From positions 1-44,830 of the forward strand of contig SGZV01000011.1 in the NCBI GenBank assembly GCA_004321805.1: a stretch of 44,830 nt of DNA, written 5' to 3'. Under the pieces are notes generated by a model, which saw nothing but the letters and a program-made list of their open reading frames with translations, did not search any database and was not told where the DNA came from. Position numbers and translations under genes: made by a program. The stretch comes from an alpha proteobacterium HIMB59 (GTDB taxonomy: Bacteria > Pseudomonadota > Alphaproteobacteria > HIMB59). Positions 16,476 to 29,510 of the stretch are shown piece after piece; positions within the stretch are counted from its first letter, which is position 1; each line of letters starts with the position of its first letter.

Positions 16476-16854
16476 AATATTCTTTCTCTTCAACAATTTG
16501 AGAGTTTGAGAGTAAATTAATTTCTTTTTTTATTTGAGCTCTGATATCATTTTTAAAGTGGACATCCCTAGATAATTTGATGAAAATCTCCCCAAAATCC
16601 TTTTTAGCCTCACATTCTCTTTTATGATTTTCAATATCCCACAAATCTTCATTGATATATTGTAATTGAGATACTAATTCATTAAGGCTATTTATATCCA
16701 ATACATCAATTTTTTTTGATTGTTTTTCAAGTATTTTTAATTCCGTTTGAATATTTTGAAGTTTATCATTATCAGATATCTTTTTTGTTTTAATATTCAG
16801 GATTGTTATTTTATCAAATAATTCTCCTACAGAAATTTCAGCTAGTATCTTCAT
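16465..16854 (-). CDS. DUF6165 family protein
   Basis: This 129-residue protein opens with an ISVGELFDKITILNIK motif (6-21) and continues with LQYINEDLWDIENHKRECE (about 66-84), FIKLSRDVHFKND and an IKKEINLLSNS...VEEKEY ending, which is the DUF6165 pattern. It is charged, helical and has no signal peptide. No biochemical role is established. Family members often lie in polysaccharide or glycosyltransferase loci, and here the gene overlaps a phosphomannose-isomerase-type cupin, so a link to surface sugar metabolism is possible. It is last in the long minus-strand run. Confidence 0.8.
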   Translation of the reverse strand: MKILAEISVGELFDKITILNIKTKKISDNDKLQNIQTELKILEKQSKKIDVLDINSLNELVSQLQYINEDLWDIENHKRECEAKKDFGEIFIKLSRDVHFKNDIRAQIKKEINLLSNSQIVEEKEYSRY

Positions 16855-17201
16855 TGACTCCTTCCATAAATATCTGAAAACCTTTTTATATCAGACTCTA
16901 AAAACTTACTTCCGGTTTGGATTTCAACTATAACTAATTTCTTTTTTTTATTCTCATTAAGAACTCGATGTTTCGCTTTTCTAGGAATAAAAATATGCTC
17001 ATTAGCTGATTTATAATAGGTTCGATTATTAAGGATTATTGTGGCCTTACCTTCAATAACAATCCAATGCTCAGATCGGAAATTATGCGATTGGTATGAA
17101 AGAACTCCTTCAGGTTTAACAGTTATTTTCTTAAAAAGAAAATCTTTTGATTTAGAAATAACAACATATGCCCCCCAAGGCCTTTTAATAATTTTACTCA
17201 A
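16851..17201 (-). CDS. Stand-alone mannose-6-phosphate isomerase-type cupin
   Basis: This is a single cupin domain of 116 residues that matches the C-terminal domain of bifunctional mannose-1-phosphate guanylyltransferase/isomerase (type II PMI). It contains SYQSHNFRSEHWIVIEG (about 35-51), with metal-ligand His, and the closing EIQTGSKFLESDIKRFSDIYGR (about 93-114). The nucleotidyltransferase half is absent. It may isomerise mannose-6-phosphate/fructose-6-phosphate. The start overlaps the rodA stop and the stop overlaps the DUF6165 ATG (ATGA), so the three are coupled. Confidence 0.85.
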   Translation of the reverse strand: MSKIIKRPWGAYVVISKSKDFLFKKITVKPEGVLSYQSHNFRSEHWIVIEGKATIILNNRTYYKSANEHIFIPRKAKHRVLNENKKKKLVIVEIQTGSKFLESDIKRFSDIYGRSQ

Positions 17202-18301
17202 GAAAACATTCTCTTCTTTTCAGATATTGACATAATATTAATCAATAATGCACAAATAATCATATTACTCAACAATGAACTACCTCCATAAGACATAAAA
17301 GGTAATGCAACACCAACAACAGGGACTAAACCAATAGTCATAGATATATTTATAAGAAATTCAAAAAATATTTTAAAAGACAAAACAAATAATATTAATT
17401 TATTAAACACTTGGGTTAAAAAGAATGATTTAAAAATTGGAATTAAGAATAGAAATAAAAATAGACCTAGGATAACCATTGAACCAGTAAATCCAAATTG
17501 CTCTGAAAAAATTGCAAAAACAAAATCTGTTTCTTTTTCAGGTAAGAAGTCTAGGCTACTTTGCGATCCACCTAAAAAACCATTTCCCCTCATACCACCA
17601 GATCCTATGGCTATTTTAGATTGAATAATATGGTATCCTTTTCCTAAAGGATCCAAATCTGGATTCAGAAAAATCATAACTCTATTTTGCTGATAGGGCT
17701 TTAATAATGTCCAAAGAAATGGACTTGATATGCCTAGTATAATTAGAGATAAAATTGGATATATAAGATTAATTCCAGCATAAAATATAGCAATTAAACC
17801 TAAAGTTAGAATAATCACTGCTGTTCCAAGATCTGGTTGAATGGCGACTAAAATAAAAACTATTAAAGATATAATCAAAGGTAAAATTGACCTCAAAAGT
17901 CCTATGGTTTTTTCAGCATTAAGTTTATGAAAGTATTTAGCCATAAATAAAACTAGAGCTATTTTTGCAAACTCTGACATTTGCAAATTAAAACCACCTA
18001 TTCTAATCCACCTTTTTGCACCCATTCCAGTGTAGCCAAAGAACAAAGTAATAATTAATCCAATAACAGTAGTAATTAATATTATTTCCGTAACATTAAA
18101 AATAAATCGAGGTTGAAGCATTAATATAAAAAGGAATATGGGTAGAAATAATAAAAATCTTTTTAATTGATTATAAGCCCAAGGCTCAAAATTTCCATTA
18201 GCAGCAGAGTAAAGATTAATTTCTCCAATCCAAAAAATTACTAATAATAAAAAAAAGAATATCCAATTAATATCCATCAATGATCTAAATTCTTTAAACA
18301 T
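17198..18301 (-). CDS. rodA: Peptidoglycan glycosyltransferase RodA (SEDS)
   Basis: This SEDS-family glycan polymerase of the elongasome pairs with PBP2. It has about ten transmembrane segments in 367 residues. Landmarks are GAKRWIRIGGFNLQMSEFAK (about 93-112), QPDLGTAVI (about 155), GKGYHIIQSKIAIGSGG (about 217-233), the FLPEKETDFVFA loop (about 246) with catalytic-region acidic residues, and GVALPFMSYGGSS (about 332-344). It overlaps mrdA by eight bases, as expected for a SEDS/PBP pair. Confidence 0.96.
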   Translation of the reverse strand: MFKEFRSLMDINWIFFFLLLVIFWIGEINLYSAANGNFEPWAYNQLKRFLLFLPIFLFILMLQPRFIFNVTEIILITTVIGLIITLFFGYTGMGAKRWIRIGGFNLQMSEFAKIALVLFMAKYFHKLNAEKTIGLLRSILPLIISLIVFILVAIQPDLGTAVIILTLGLIAIFYAGINLIYPILSLIILGISSPFLWTLLKPYQQNRVMIFLNPDLDPLGKGYHIIQSKIAIGSGGMRGNGFLGGSQSSLDFLPEKETDFVFAIFSEQFGFTGSMVILGLFLFLFLIPIFKSFFLTQVFNKLILFVLSFKIFFEFLINISMTIGLVPVVGVALPFMSYGGSSLLSNMIICALLINIMSISEKKRMFS

Positions 18302-20066
18302 TCAAATTATAAGCAAAATTTAATGCTTTATGAGCGATTGGAGCAGCAACAGCAGAGCCAGAGCCTCCGTTCTCTATAATGACACTTGCTACATATTTTG
18401 GTTTATCAAAGGGGACGTAACCAACAAATACTGAATGGTCTTTAAAACGATCTTCAACCTCTTTAGATTTATATAAGTCATCCTCTCTATCTTCTTCTTT
18501 AATTCTTATGACTTGAGAAGTTCCAGTTTTTCCACCTATTTTAACAAAATTTGGATGAAGATTATTAAGCTTAAATGCTGTACCACTAGGTTCAAGGACT
18601 GCGGCATTTAAAGACTCAAGAATTAGATCATGATATTTTTTTTCAAATGCATCTCCTAAATACGAAACGTTTTCATCATTATGGATGCGTGGCTTTGGAT
18701 ATTTACCCCCATTTATTAGCGCAGAATAGAGAGTGGCTAATTGAAGAGGCGAGGTAAGATTAAAACCTTGTCCAATACATGTAATAAGAGTCTCGCCCAA
18801 ATACCAACCTTGATCTAAATAGGCTTTTTTCCATTTTTTATTGGGAACAAGACCTTGTTGGGGATTAGATAATCCAATATCGTACTTTTGATTAAGTCCA
18901 AGCGATGTAGCTAATTGAGAGAGTTCATCAATATTAGTTTTTTTAGCTAATTCATAAAAATAAACATCACAAGACTCTTTTATTGCCTTTTTTAAATTTA
19001 CTCTTCCATGTCCACCTTTTTTCCAACAATAATAATTTCTATCTTTAAGTGTAGAATGTCCCTTGCAAATAACTTCAGTATTTTCATTAATTAAATTTTT
19101 CTGTAAACCTAGAAGAGCAGGTATTGGTTTAAAAACAGAGCCCGGAGGGTAAAACCCTGAAAACGCTCTATTTATCAAGGGTTTTGAATTATCACTCAGA
19201 ATCCTTTCAATTACTAAATTATCTCTATCCTCAAAAGCTTGAGAGTTAAAAGTCGGGTTAGAATTCATAGATAAAATAGAGCCGTCTTGACAATTTAATA
19301 CAACAATAGAACCCTTATTAGTTAAAGGTAGAAGTGATTGCGCAAAATCTTGCATTTTTAAATTAATAGTTAAATGTAAATTATTTCCTTTGATTGGTTC
19401 TTGAATAGAAATTTCTCGTATAATTCTTCCTTGAGAATTAACTTCATTAAATATTTTACCAGGCTTACCTTTTAAAATATTTTCAAATGTTTTTTCTATA
19501 TGAAAAACACCTTTCGGATATAACTCTGATGATAGACTTGAACTACCAGTATAACCCAATATTTGAGACATATTTTTATGTGGGTAATATCTTTTTTTCG
19601 ATTCTTGAATTTTTATTGCAGTAAACAAAAATTTATTTTTTTCAAATTTAACAATTTGGTCCCATCCAGCTTTAGAGATTTTATAAGGAACATAGGGATT
19701 TTTTTTATTAATTTCATTAATCATTTTTGGTAAATTTAAATCAAGAGAGAGTATTGAATTAAGAGAGTTTAGTTCATCAATAAATTTTTTATTTAGATTT
19801 TTAAATATTACAAATTCATAAGATGAGGTACTGCCGGCTATAAGGTTATTATTATTATCGAAAATATCACCTCTTAAGGGTGGTATTGCTTTTACAGAAA
19901 CTTTATTCTCTATGGATTTTTTTTTATAAAATTTTGAATTAATTATTTGTAATGAAAATAATCTAAGAATAACAAACAAACTAAAAAAAACAGATATAAA
20001 TATTATTATAAAAGACCTTCTGTTAAGTATTTTAATACTTTCTTTAGAAGTTTTATTGTCTTCCAT
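18294..20066 (-). CDS. mrdA: Penicillin-binding protein 2
   Basis: This class B transpeptidase cross-links peptidoglycan in the lateral wall. One N-terminal membrane span (about 18-40) precedes the dimerisation domain with RGDIFD (65-70). The transpeptidase motifs are intact: Ser310-x-x-Lys313 (SVFK), Ser365-Cys-Asp, and Lys513-Thr-Gly-Thr. The 590 residues are of normal length. It overlaps mreD by 14 bases upstream and rodA by eight downstream, completing mreB-mreC-mreD-mrdA-rodA. Confidence 0.96.
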   Translation of the reverse strand: MEDNKTSKESIKILNRRSFIIIFISVFFSLFVILRLFSLQIINSKFYKKKSIENKVSVKAIPPLRGDIFDNNNNLIAGSTSSYEFVIFKNLNKKFIDELNSLNSILSLDLNLPKMINEINKKNPYVPYKISKAGWDQIVKFEKNKFLFTAIKIQESKKRYYPHKNMSQILGYTGSSSLSSELYPKGVFHIEKTFENILKGKPGKIFNEVNSQGRIIREISIQEPIKGNNLHLTINLKMQDFAQSLLPLTNKGSIVVLNCQDGSILSMNSNPTFNSQAFEDRDNLVIERILSDNSKPLINRAFSGFYPPGSVFKPIPALLGLQKNLINENTEVICKGHSTLKDRNYYCWKKGGHGRVNLKKAIKESCDVYFYELAKKTNIDELSQLATSLGLNQKYDIGLSNPQQGLVPNKKWKKAYLDQGWYLGETLITCIGQGFNLTSPLQLATLYSALINGGKYPKPRIHNDENVSYLGDAFEKKYHDLILESLNAAVLEPSGTAFKLNNLHPNFVKIGGKTGTSQVIRIKEEDREDDLYKSKEVEDRFKDHSVFVGYVPFDKPKYVASVIIENGGSGSAVAAPIAHKALNFAYNLNV

Positions 20067-20473
20067 AGTTCACAAGACCTACAAAAATTGAAACCATAAT
20101 TAATAAAAGTAGAACATAGTCAAAAAAATTAAAATTGAATAAAATCTTATTGTTAAGTAATACTAAGGTTATTAGGCTAGAAAAAAATATTATTAAGACT
20201 TTAATAACTCTGTGAAAAGAGAAATTATTAATAATATAATTCATAAATAAAATCGGGATTATTAAAATGACAGAAGTAAAAAATAAAGGCATATCTAATA
20301 TAACTTCAATAAAAAAAGAATTGAAAATAAATATTAAATAGTCATAAAAATTTAAATTTTTATTCCTCAAAATTGAATAAAAAGCTATATTTATCAACGA
20401 TAATAAGACAATATTATTTAAATTTGATGAAAAATTTCCATATAAAATAAATAGAAAAAATATAATTAATAAT

Positions 20474-20481
<8 letters not shown>
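20053..20481 (-). CDS. mreD: Rod-shape protein MreD
   Basis: This is a small integral membrane protein of 142 residues with about five hydrophobic segments and very few charged residues, placed between mreC and mrdA. Sequence conservation in MreD is low, so the call leans on position, length and topology. It shows the family-like mid-protein DMPLFFTSVILIIPILF. It links the MreBC scaffold with the peptidoglycan synthases in the membrane. It overlaps mreC by eight bases and mrdA by 14. Confidence 0.85.
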
Positions 20482-23845
<3,364 letters not shown>

Positions 23846-23850
23846 AATTA

Positions 23851-24867
23851 TTAAATATCCTTTACTAACTTATTAGATGCAATCCATGGCATCATAGATC
23901 TTAGCTTAGAACCCACCTCTTCAATTTGATGCTTAGATCCTTGATCTCTCATTTGTTTAAATTTGATTTGACCAGACTTGTGTTCAGCCATCCATTCTTT
24001 AGTGAATGTACCGTCTTGAATCTCAGTTAAAACTTTTTTCATTTCGGCTTTCGTTGCGGCATCAGGAACTACTCTTGGTCCTCTAGTATAATCGCCATAT
24101 TCTGCTGTATTTGAAATAGAGTATCTCATGTTGGCCATGCCGCCCTCATACATTAAATCCACAATTAGTTTTACTTCGTGCAAACATTCAAAGTAAGCCA
24201 TTTCAGGTGCATATCCAGCTTCTACAAGAGTCTCAAAGCCATTTTTAATTAATGACATTAAACCTCCACATAGAACTGTTTGCTCTCCAAAGAGATCTGT
24301 TTCACATTCTTCTCTGAAAGTAGTCTCAATTATTCCAGATTTTCCTCCACCAATAGCTGAAGCATAGGCTAAACCAATCTCTTTAGCGTTACCACTGACA
24401 TTTTTGTCAACAGCTAGTAAACAAGGAACGCCACCACCTTTTAAGTATTCACCCCTAACTGTATGTCCTGGTCCTTTTGGTGCTACCATAAATACATCTA
24501 GATCTTCTCTTGGAGAAATTAACTGGAAATGAATTGATAAACCATGAGCAAAAGCCAAAGCTGCTCCTTGTTTAATATTATCTTTAATTAGATTTTGATA
24601 TATATCTTGTTGATTTTCATCAGGTGCCAAAAACATAACAATGTCTGCGTCTTTAACTGCCTCTTCAGGTGTTTGTGATGATAATCCAACATTTTTAGCT
24701 TTTTCAATTGATGAGGATCCTTCTCTTAAACCAACAATTACATTTGTTGCACCAGAGTCTTTTAAATTTAGTGCATGTGCATGACCCTGAGATCCAAAAC
24801 CAATAATTACAATTTTTTTATCTTTAATTAGACTAAAATCTGCGTCCTGTTCGTAGTAAACTTTCAT
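23851..24867 (-). CDS. ilvC: Ketol-acid reductoisomerase, class I
   Basis: This enzyme isomerises and reduces acetolactate and acetohydroxybutyrate in valine and isoleucine synthesis. It is the short class I form, 338 residues, with [17 protein letters not shown] (23-39) binding NAD(P)H and [19 protein letters not shown] (about 184-202) and [17 protein letters not shown] (about 221-237) binding the metals and substrate. A strong ribosome binding site, TAGGGGGT on the coding strand (24871-24878), precedes the ATG. It lies between ilvH and leuA. Confidence 0.98.
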   Translation of the reverse strand: MKVYYEQDADFSLIKDKKIVIIGFGSQGHAHALNLKDSGATNVIVGLREGSSSIEKAKNVGLSSQTPEEAVKDADIVMFLAPDENQQDIYQNLIKDNIKQGAALAFAHGLSIHFQLISPREDLDVFMVAPKGPGHTVRGEYLKGGGVPCLLAVDKNVSGNAKEIGLAYASAIGGGKSGIIETTFREECETDLFGEQTVLCGGLMSLIKNGFETLVEAGYAPEMAYFECLHEVKLIVDLMYEGGMANMRYSISNTAEYGDYTRGPRVVPDAATKAEMKKVLTEIQDGTFTKEWMAEHKSGQIKFKQMRDQGSKHQIEEVGSKLRSMMPWIASNKLVKDI

Positions 24868-24883
24868 TTTACCCCCTAAAATA

Positions 24884-25423
24884 TTATATACCGAGCCCTA
24901 TTGGCCCGCTTCGAACTAACTCGACTTTTATACCACTGATAGTATTTAAGTCATCTAAAAATTTATTGATGCGTTCACTCGTGCCCGATATTTCATAAAC
25001 AACTATATGTTGTCTTTTTTGGACAGTTCTAGTTCGATAAATATCAGCAAAATTGAGAATTTTGCTATCTTGATCTTCATTATCAAATTCAATTTTGACT
25101 AAACATATTTCCGCCTCATATGACTCTTTCAAATGAGCTAGGTTTGTAGCACTATGAACAGGTACTAATTTTTCTAGTTGAGCTATTATTTGTCTAATAA
25201 CTTTCTCTTCACCTAATGTTTCAATCGTAATTCTTGATAAATTATTTTCAATATCTACAACCGTAACATTTAAAGCTTCAATGTTATATCCGCGACCAGA
25301 GAAAAGACCAACTATTCTAGCTAATATCCCCGGCTCATTATCTACAATAACGGAAAGAACACTTCTTTTTGATTGCTTGAAAGCATTAATTGGTGATGGG
25401 TAAACAGAAGAAGATGAGGACAC
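24884..25423 (-). CDS. ilvH: Acetolactate synthase small (regulatory) subunit
   Basis: This is the ACT-domain subunit that activates IlvB and confers valine feedback. The ACT domain runs from about residue 21 ([29 protein letters not shown]) to about 90, followed by the C-terminal domain ending in [19 protein letters not shown]-like residues. The 179 residues include about 18 extra Ser/Pro-rich residues at the N-terminus, so a later start cannot be excluded. One base separates it from the ilvB stop. Confidence 0.95.
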   Translation of the reverse strand: MSSSSSVYPSPINAFKQSKRSVLSVIVDNEPGILARIVGLFSGRGYNIEALNVTVVDIENNLSRITIETLGEEKVIRQIIAQLEKLVPVHSATNLAHLKESYEAEICLVKIEFDNEDQDSKILNFADIYRTRTVQKRQHIVVYEISGTSERINKFLDDLNTISGIKVELVRSGPIGLGI

Positions 25424-25424
25424 G

Positions 25425-27197
25425 TTAGACTAATACCTTACCCTTTTCTTGGTTTTCAGGTTTTTCTTTATCGTATTTTGACAATAACATTTCATTATGA
25501 GCCGCTCCACTTGGTATCATTGGGAAACAATTTTCTTTTTTATCAACCCATATATCCGCAATTACTGGTCTATCAACACTGATCATTTCGTTAATCGCAT
25601 CATCAAGCTCAGATAAGTTTTTTGCTCTTACGCCAACAGCATTAAAACTTTCTGCTAGCTTTTTAAAATCAGGGAGAGCATCAACATAGCTCTCTGAATA
25701 ACGGCTACCATGAAGTAATTCCTGCCACTGGCGAACCATTCCCATATACTCATTATTAAGAATGAAAATTTTAATTGGGAGTTTATATTGAACCGCAGTT
25801 GCTATTTCTTGAATATTCATTAAGAAGGATGCCTCTCCAGCTATATCGACAACTAAAGCATCTGGATTGGCCATCTGAGCTCCGATAGCTGCAGGCATGC
25901 CAAAACCCATTGTTCCTAAACCTCCTGATGTAAGCCATCTATTAGGTTTATCAAATTTGTAATATTGAGCTGCCCACATTTGATGTTGGCCAACTTCTGT
26001 TGTTATGAAGGTGTCTTTAGTGTTGGTTAGTTCATAAAGTCGAGTTATTGCATGTTGAGGTTTGATTGTGTCATCACTTTGTTCATAATGAAGACAATCT
26101 TTCCCTCTCCAATCCTCTATGGAATTCCACCATTCACTGTATTGATTTAAATCAAATTGGATGCTATTTGAGGTAATGTATTCATTGATAGCCTTTAAAG
26201 AAAGTGTGATATCTGTGTTTGTATGGTAGTCAACTTTGACATTCTTGTTAATTGAGCTTTGATCAATATCAAAATGAAACTTTATGGAGTCTGGTGAAAA
26301 AGCATCTAATCGACCTGTAACGCGATCGTCAAATCTTGCGCCAACATTGATCATCAGATCACATTGGTTCATGGCTAAATTGGCCTCATAAGTGCCGTGC
26401 ATTCCTAGCATTCCTAAAGATTTTGAGTCCTCTCCAGGATAACAGCCCAAACCATGAAGAGTTGTCGTAATAGGAATATTAGTTAATTCGACTAATTTCA
26501 TTAATTCTTGACTGGCTAGCGGACCAGAATTTAAACAACCACCACCAACATAAAAGATAGGTTTTTTTGATTTTTTTATATGATCAACAAGTGTTTCTAT
26601 AAATTCTCGGTTGATATCTTTTGAGCCAGACTTAATTCGGTGGCTTTTAAACGTGACTTCACTTTTTTTTACATAGTTTGACTTAGCGAACTGAACATCT
26701 TTTGGAATATCAATTAGAACGGGCCCTGGTCTGCCAGAGCGTGCTATTTCAAAAGCTTCATGAATTGTTTCAGATAACTTACTAACATCTTTTACTAAGT
26801 AATTGTGTTTGGTGCAAGGCCTGGTGATACCCGTTGTATCACATTCTTGGAAAGCGTCTGTTCCAATTAAGTGTGAAGGAACTTGACCACTTATACATAC
26901 AAGAGGGATACTGTCCATTAATGCATCAGTGAGGCCAGTTACAACATTTGTAACCCCTGGTCCAGATGTTACAAGCAACACGCCTACTTTACCACTTGAT
27001 CGGGCATAACCTTCAGCAGCATGAACTGCTCCAGCCTCTTGCCTAACTAAAACATGTTTTAAAAAGTTTTGACCAAATAGAGCATCATAAATTGGAAGTA
27101 CGGCACCACCGGGATATCCAAAAATAGTGTCTACTTCTTGGTCTTTAAGGGCTTGAAGAATTATCTCCGCACCTGAAATTTCTTGATCATTACTCAT
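25425..27197 (-). CDS. ilvB: Acetolactate synthase large (catalytic) subunit
   Basis: This ThDP/FAD enzyme condenses pyruvate with pyruvate or ketobutyrate. Its 590 residues show FGYPGGAVLPIYDAL (about 22-36), the ThDP-activating Glu in VRQEAGAVHAAEGYAR (about 51-66), GFGMPAAIGAQ (about 425), and the ThDP-Mg motif VDIAGEASFLMN...LNNEYMGMVRQWQ (about 442-480). The Glu in IAGEAS replaces the Asp of the usual GDG, as common in alphaproteobacterial enzymes. It overlaps miaA by four bases (ATGA). Confidence 0.97.
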   Translation of the reverse strand: MSNDQEISGAEIILQALKDQEVDTIFGYPGGAVLPIYDALFGQNFLKHVLVRQEAGAVHAAEGYARSSGKVGVLLVTSGPGVTNVVTGLTDALMDSIPLVCISGQVPSHLIGTDAFQECDTTGITRPCTKHNYLVKDVSKLSETIHEAFEIARSGRPGPVLIDIPKDVQFAKSNYVKKSEVTFKSHRIKSGSKDINREFIETLVDHIKKSKKPIFYVGGGCLNSGPLASQELMKLVELTNIPITTTLHGLGCYPGEDSKSLGMLGMHGTYEANLAMNQCDLMINVGARFDDRVTGRLDAFSPDSIKFHFDIDQSSINKNVKVDYHTNTDITLSLKAINEYITSNSIQFDLNQYSEWWNSIEDWRGKDCLHYEQSDDTIKPQHAITRLYELTNTKDTFITTEVGQHQMWAAQYYKFDKPNRWLTSGGLGTMGFGMPAAIGAQMANPDALVVDIAGEASFLMNIQEIATAVQYKLPIKIFILNNEYMGMVRQWQELLHGSRYSESYVDALPDFKKLAESFNAVGVRAKNLSELDDAINEMISVDRPVIADIWVDKKENCFPMIPSGAAHNEMLLSKYDKEKPENQEKGKVLV

Positions 27198-28102
27198 TGG
27201 TTTAAGTATATACTTATATTTTCAATTGAATCTTTAGGGAAGCTTTTTTTATAATTAATTCTTAAATTTAATTTAGAAAATTTTTGGTTATTCCACCAAG
27301 TAAACTGTCTTTTGATATATCTTTTCGTATTTTGAATACCATCATAAATTGCATCATCCAGACTCATTTTATTTCTAACACAGGCCAGCAATTCAGGAAG
27401 TCCATGGGCTTTTAACAACGTCTTAGAGATTTTTTTATTTTCATGCAATGATTTTGCCTCCTCCAGAGCACCAGCACTTATCATTTTATGAAATCGAGAC
27501 TCTGCCATATCATAGAGATCTTTTTTAGGTTTAGTGACTTGGATAACTAAAGGATTAGGAGTAATGGGGTTTTTTTTACCATAATTATTTTCCATAATAT
27601 CTTTGTACTCCAGGCAAAATGCTAATCTATTTATTAAACGTTGCCTATCTTTAGGAAAAATTCTTTCTTTATAATATTTTTCTAAAACATCTAGACAATA
27701 ATCAGGTCCTTTTTGATAAAATAAATCCTCTGCTTCTTTTTTAAAACTTTTACTTATTTCTGGCATTTCTGACAAACCCTCAATTAATGCCTGAATATAA
27801 AAACCAGTCCCTCCAACAAAAACTGGGATTTTATTTCTTCTTTTAATATTTAAAAGCGATTGCTCAACATCTGATATCCAATGATTTACAGAATATTCTT
27901 TATTATTGATATGTCCGTATAAGTGATGAGGTGCAATTTTTAACTCTCTATCATTTGGACGATTAGATAAGATTTTTAATTGTTTATAAACTTGAATACT
28001 ATCAGCATTAATTATTTCAATATCAAAAAAGTTTGATAAATCGTATGCAAAATCATTTTTACCAGAGCATGTTGGTCCAACAATAAATAAAGGTTTATTC
28101 AA
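27194..28102 (-). CDS. miaA: tRNA dimethylallyltransferase
   Basis: This enzyme puts a dimethylallyl group on A37 of tRNAs reading UNN codons, including the tRNA-Phe encoded in this window. GPTCSGKND (about 9-17) is the P-loop, NADSIQVYKQLKILSNRP (about 35-52) binds DMAPP and tRNA, and VGGTGFYIQALIEGL (about 99-113) and KRYIKRQFTWW (about 265-275) are conserved. The 302 residues are normal. It overlaps the degP end by eight bases; miaA next to ilvB is a common alphaproteobacterial arrangement. Confidence 0.95.
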   Translation of the reverse strand: MNKPLFIVGPTCSGKNDFAYDLSNFFDIEIINADSIQVYKQLKILSNRPNDRELKIAPHHLYGHINNKEYSVNHWISDVEQSLLNIKRRNKIPVFVGGTGFYIQALIEGLSEMPEISKSFKKEAEDLFYQKGPDYCLDVLEKYYKERIFPKDRQRLINRLAFCLEYKDIMENNYGKKNPITPNPLVIQVTKPKKDLYDMAESRFHKMISAGALEEAKSLHENKKISKTLLKAHGLPELLACVRNKMSLDDAIYDGIQNTKRYIKRQFTWWNNQKFSKLNLRINYKKSFPKDSIENISIYLNQ

Positions 28103-29480
28103 CGAAAGGGTTGATTAACCAAAACTCACTACCGTCTCGAATAACTCTTAACAATAATTTATCTCTTTGGAGATTCACGCTGTCGCTAATCATTTTTTCA
28201 AATGAGACAAGATCTTGAATTTTTTCACTAGATACCTGAATGATAATGTCATTAGGTAAAAGATTTATATTTTTTTCACCGACCTCTTTTACAAGAACTC
28301 CAGTGGTTTCAGGATCAAGACCTAAAGATTGAATTGATTCATCATCTAACTCTCTAAGCGTAATATCCAATTCTTTTATATATGTCCCCTTACTGACAGC
28401 GGGTTTTTTTCGACCTTCATTTAGTTCATCTATTTTTACGGTGACTTCTATTAAACCACCGTTTCTCCAAACATTGACAATGACCTCACTATCAACTGGT
28501 GTTTCAGCGACAACTTTAGGTAAGTCTTTAAATGAAGAGATTTTTTTTCCATTGAACTCCATAATAATGTCACCGGCTTGAATATTGGATTTAGAGGCTG
28601 GACTATCTGGCTGAACGGAAGCTACAAATGCGCCGTCCGTTGAGTCATAACCTAGACTCTCTGAAAATTCAGGAGTTAGATCTTGTATTTGTACACCGAG
28701 CCATCCTCTTTTAGCTTGTCCAAAGGAAATAATTTGATTAACAATTAACTTCGCAGTACTTGAGGGGATAGAGAAACCTAAACCAACACTACCGCCTGTT
28801 TGTGAAATAATCATAGAATTAATTCCAATAACTTTTCCATCTAAGTTAAATAGGGGTCCTCCGGAGTTTCCTCTATTTATAGGAGCATCAGTTTGAATAA
28901 AATCAACATATGGGCCACCACCAATATCTCTATTAATTGAGGAAATAATTCCTGAAGTAACAGTACCTCCAAGGCCTAATGGATTACCTATTGCGAGAAC
29001 TATATCTCCCACTCTTGATATCTCAGAGTCACCCCAGTTCACCGGTTGAATTTCAATGATATCTGGATCAATTTTTAAAACAGCTATATCTGTTTTAGGG
29101 TCTGTACCAACTAATTCTGCAGGAACTTCATCCACACCATTATTAAAAATAACAGTGATTTGGTCAGCGCGACTAATAACATGATCATTAGTTACAACGT
29201 ATCCATCTTCACTAATAATAAAACCAGAACCAAGACCAGTCATATTTTCCCTTCTTGGCATTTGATCGCCAAAAAAATCTTTAAACATATCATTAAAAGG
29301 GTGCCCCTCTGGAAGTTCAGGAAGAGAACTTGATCTTCTCTCGACTATTTGAGAAGTAGCTATGCTAACAACAGAAGGTAATAACTCTTCAACTAAATCT
29401 GCATAGCCTCTTTCGAATTCAGCAGAAGCTTGATTTAGTGAGAAGAAAAAAGAAAAAACGCCTACAATAAAAATTCTCAT
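28095..29480 (-). CDS. degP: Periplasmic serine protease Do/DegP
   Basis: This is a trypsin-fold protease and chaperone of envelope quality control. The N-terminal signal peptide has its likely cleavage after Ala-Ser-Ala20. The triad is His100 (TNDH), Asp131 (KTDIAVLKID) and Ser206 (GNSGGPLF). Two PDZ domains follow, the first from about 255 to 350 (GWLGVQIQDL) and a shorter, more divergent second from about 365 to 455. The 461 residues match the DegQ/Do type. It sits 30 bases after hflC; hflK-hflC-degP is conserved in alphaproteobacteria. Confidence 0.95.
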   Translation of the reverse strand: MRIFIVGVFSFFFSLNQASAEFERGYADLVEELLPSVVSIATSQIVERRSSSLPELPEGHPFNDMFKDFFGDQMPRRENMTGLGSGFIISEDGYVVTNDHVISRADQITVIFNNGVDEVPAELVGTDPKTDIAVLKIDPDIIEIQPVNWGDSEISRVGDIVLAIGNPLGLGGTVTSGIISSINRDIGGGPYVDFIQTDAPINRGNSGGPLFNLDGKVIGINSMIISQTGGSVGLGFSIPSSTAKLIVNQIISFGQAKRGWLGVQIQDLTPEFSESLGYDSTDGAFVASVQPDSPASKSNIQAGDIIMEFNGKKISSFKDLPKVVAETPVDSEVIVNVWRNGGLIEVTVKIDELNEGRKKPAVSKGTYIKELDITLRELDDESIQSLGLDPETTGVLVKEVGEKNINLLPNDIIIQVSSEKIQDLVSFEKMISDSVNLQRDKLLLRVIRDGSEFWLINPFVE

Positions 29481-29510
29481 AAAAAAATCCTATTATTTAT
29501 TCGTTGTTAT

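Noticed and set aside
24868-24900. Attenuator or riboswitch before ilvC or ilvB
   Set aside because: The gaps are 1-16 bases; there is no room for a leader peptide or aptamer, only a ribosome binding site.
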